This document shows, piece after piece, positions 29,871 to 31,722 of a DNA stretch of 31,722 bases; positions within the stretch are counted from its first letter, which is position 1; each line of letters begins with the position of its first letter. The notes beneath the pieces were generated by a model. It was given only the letters and a program-made list of their open reading frames with translations. It made no database searches and was not told the DNA's origin. Where the stretch lies: contig JANBPK010000998.1 of the NCBI GenBank assembly GCA_027579435.1, forward strand, positions 1-31,722, given 5' to 3'. The translations under genes were made by a program, and so were the position numbers. The DNA comes from Candolleomyces eurysporus. Lineage: Eukaryota > Basidiomycota > Agaricomycetes > Agaricales > Psathyrellaceae.

Positions 29871-31722
29871 ATGGACGCCCTCTTTGAGCCGCTGGCCGCC
29901 CTCGTTGGCGCCAGTGTCGACCAGATCAAGGTATCTAGTGCCACATGGTCGCTGTCAATACCATCCGCGACCGACGACTGACCGCCTTCTCCGTGCAGCT
30001 AATTTTCTGCTTGTTGGTCGCCTACCCCCTTGGAAGCTTGTACATTCGCGTCCCAGCTTCCCAGCCCAACCTTCGTCACCTGTTCAGCGTGACCGTCGCC
30101 GTACTCTTCTTCTTCCCGGTCTTGAAGATATACTCGGCCTTCTTCCAGCTGCTCGCGAGTATCCTCGCGACCTACTTTATTGCAAAGTATGACAAGAGCA
30201 AGAAGATGCCTTGGATTGTCTTTGTGTGAGTACCCGTTTAAATACGCGTTCGCCCATCGCTGACGTTGCATTCTAGCGTTGTCATGGGACACTTGACTGT
30301 CAAGTGCGTAGCATTACATTCCTCTCACCGGATATGAATGGATGGCTGATATACTCTCTCCAGCCACGTCATCCGCGCAGTCTATGGATTCAGCTACGAG
30401 ACTATGGAAGTCACCGGTCCCCAGATGGTCCTGACCATGAAGCTTACCACGTTTGCTTGGAACGTCTTTGACGGTCGAAGGAAGGCTGAGGTACGCAATC
30501 AAACCAATTCATGCCACTTCACGCGCTCATACGCGCTACGATATTATTACGACTGACAGGAACTGGACAAGTGGCAACTCTCTAAACGCGTCACAAAGTA
30601 CCCAACGATTCTCGAATTCCTCGGATACTCGTACGTCTCTCCCCAACACCCGCGCCGCCGCCCCTTCGACTCCACTCCATCTATATTCGGCTACCCGCTA
30701 ACTATATACGTATTTCTAGGTTCTACTTCCCCGGCCTCCTCGTCGGACCGTACCTTGACTATGCCGAGTACATGGACGTCGTCAACGAGACCATGTTCAA
30801 TCACCCCGACGTCCGACCCAAGATCAAGCCCGGACGCAGGATGCCTTCGTACAGGAAACGCGCTGCCTACACCCGTATGCTCCTCGGTCTCATCTACCTC
30901 GGCATCTTTGTCGTTTTCGGACCCAAGTTCTACTTTGGTGCTGGCTTGAAGCCCGAGTTTAGGAAGATGAGCTTGGTTAAGCGGTGTGTATATTTTATTC
31001 TTTCCTTCTTACTTGCGACATGCTTATGTGGATCGACAGTATCATCTACTTCCAAGCCTTCGGCCCCGTCGAGCGGTGCAAATACTACGCCATCTGGACG
31101 CTCACTGAAGGCGCTTCGATCCTCACCGGTCTTGGGTTCACAGGTTTCGGACCGCACGGTGAAGCGCACTGGAACGGTGCTGCCAACGTCAAGGTCTTCA
31201 CTATCGAGTTCCCGCCCAACTTCAAGGTCTTGTTGGATTCGTGGAACATGAAGACCAACGTCTGGTTGAGGGAGTGTGTATACAAGCGGGTTACGCCCAA
31301 GGGGAAGAAGCCTGGATTTGCCAGCAGCATGATCACCTTCTTCACGAGCGCGTTCTGGGTGAGTTTCAGTCCACTTCTATCGTTCTATCCCACCATAACC
31401 TAACCACGATCTCTATTTTATCTAGCACGGCATTGCAAGCGGCTACTACCTCACCTTCATCATGGGCGGCTTCATCACCGCCGCCGCACGCCAAGCACGC
31501 ACGCTCATCCGCCCCTTCTTCGCCCCCGCCGAAGGCCAAAACCCCGGACTCGTCAAGCACCTGTACGACCTCACCACCATCGTCCTCTCCGCTATGATCC
31601 TGAACTACGCCGCCTCGCCCTTCATCATCCTCTCCGCCAAGGACTCGATCGAGACGTGGAAGGTGCTGGGATGGTATGGGGCACGTCGTCATCATGGGGC
31701 TCCCTGCTCTTCTTCTAGTGCG
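29871..31722 (+). CDS. ALE1: MBOAT lysophospholipid acyltransferase, Ale1-like (3' end outside window)
   Basis: A multi-pass ER membrane enzyme that re-acylates lysophospholipids with acyl-CoA (Lands cycle). Exons: 29871-29930 (MDALFEPLAALVGASVDQIK), 29999-30225, 30277-30303, 30364-30490, 30560-30630, 30720-30983, 31040-31358 and 31426 to the window edge, all joining in frame. Family marks are GPQMVLTMKLTTFAWNVFDG, LGYSFYFPGLLVGPYLDYAEY, the catalytic Asn in DSWNMKTNVWL (about residue 328) and the catalytic His in FW|HGIASGYYLTF (residue 366, just after the exon 7/8 junction). Hydrophobic segments are frequent (LIFCLLVAYPLGSLYI, AVLFFFPVLK). Near the right edge, four G's at 31678-31681 break the frame. 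With three the reading continues WYGHVVIMGLPALLLV, a membrane segment, so this looks like a homopolymer error. Confidence 0.92.

Overview
This is a piece of a filamentous basidiomycete genome, most likely an Agaricomycete. The evidence is short introns (about 50-70 nt) with GT..AG ends and TNCTRAC/CTNAC-type branch sites, NACHT proteins of the Agaricomycete type with a DASHTR..RK.SPP.S.CFPGTR linker, expanded single-exon F-box proteins, and conserved fungal genes (Swd1/RBBP5, Ale1-type MBOAT). I cannot name the species. Single N's often sit beside homopolymer runs. In three genes, ignoring the N restores a conserved reading frame, so most are best read as indel placeholders from error-prone reads.

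Layout. (1) 1-3480: gene-poor sequence with a 43-bp tandem repeat at the left edge, one weak exon candidate and a decayed last exon of an NLR gene. (2) 3480-15525: a minus-strand tandem array of NACHT NLR genes, with copy A (3482-5805), 5'-fragment pseudogene D (6052-6818), copy B (7547-9875, frame broken) and copy C (13090-15525). An unrelated intact F-box gene (10485-11735) and an N-rich poorly sequenced stretch lie within the array. A, B and C share the same five-exon structure: a short N-terminal exon, a large NACHT exon, two micro-exons and a conserved tail exon. (3) 15706-16358: a MITE-like element bounded by perfect 45-bp inverted repeats, between NLR copy C and the first of three F-box paralogues. 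(4) 16494-22720: three plus-strand, single-exon coiled-coil/F-box/LRR-like paralogues (E, F, G) with a shared leader sequence before the ATG. (5) 23108-about 24485: a multi-exon HMG-box transcription factor. (6) 25039-26986: two minus-strand orphan genes. (7) 27407-31722: a conserved core block, with Swd1 (COMPASS subunit) on the minus strand and an Ale1-like lysophospholipid acyltransferase on the plus strand, head to head across about 360 bp that contains a perfect inverted CCAAT palindrome.

How the genes may work together. The right end is housekeeping. The left 24 kb is accessory sequence where two expanding families, STAND-type NLRs and F-box proteins, duplicate and decay side by side. 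In fungi, NACHT proteins are linked to non-self recognition and regulated cell death. A role for this cluster is inferred from family membership only. The most distinctive signal is the conserved three-exon C-terminal tail downstream of the NACHT domain, which carries no WD40, ankyrin or TPR repeat that I can see.
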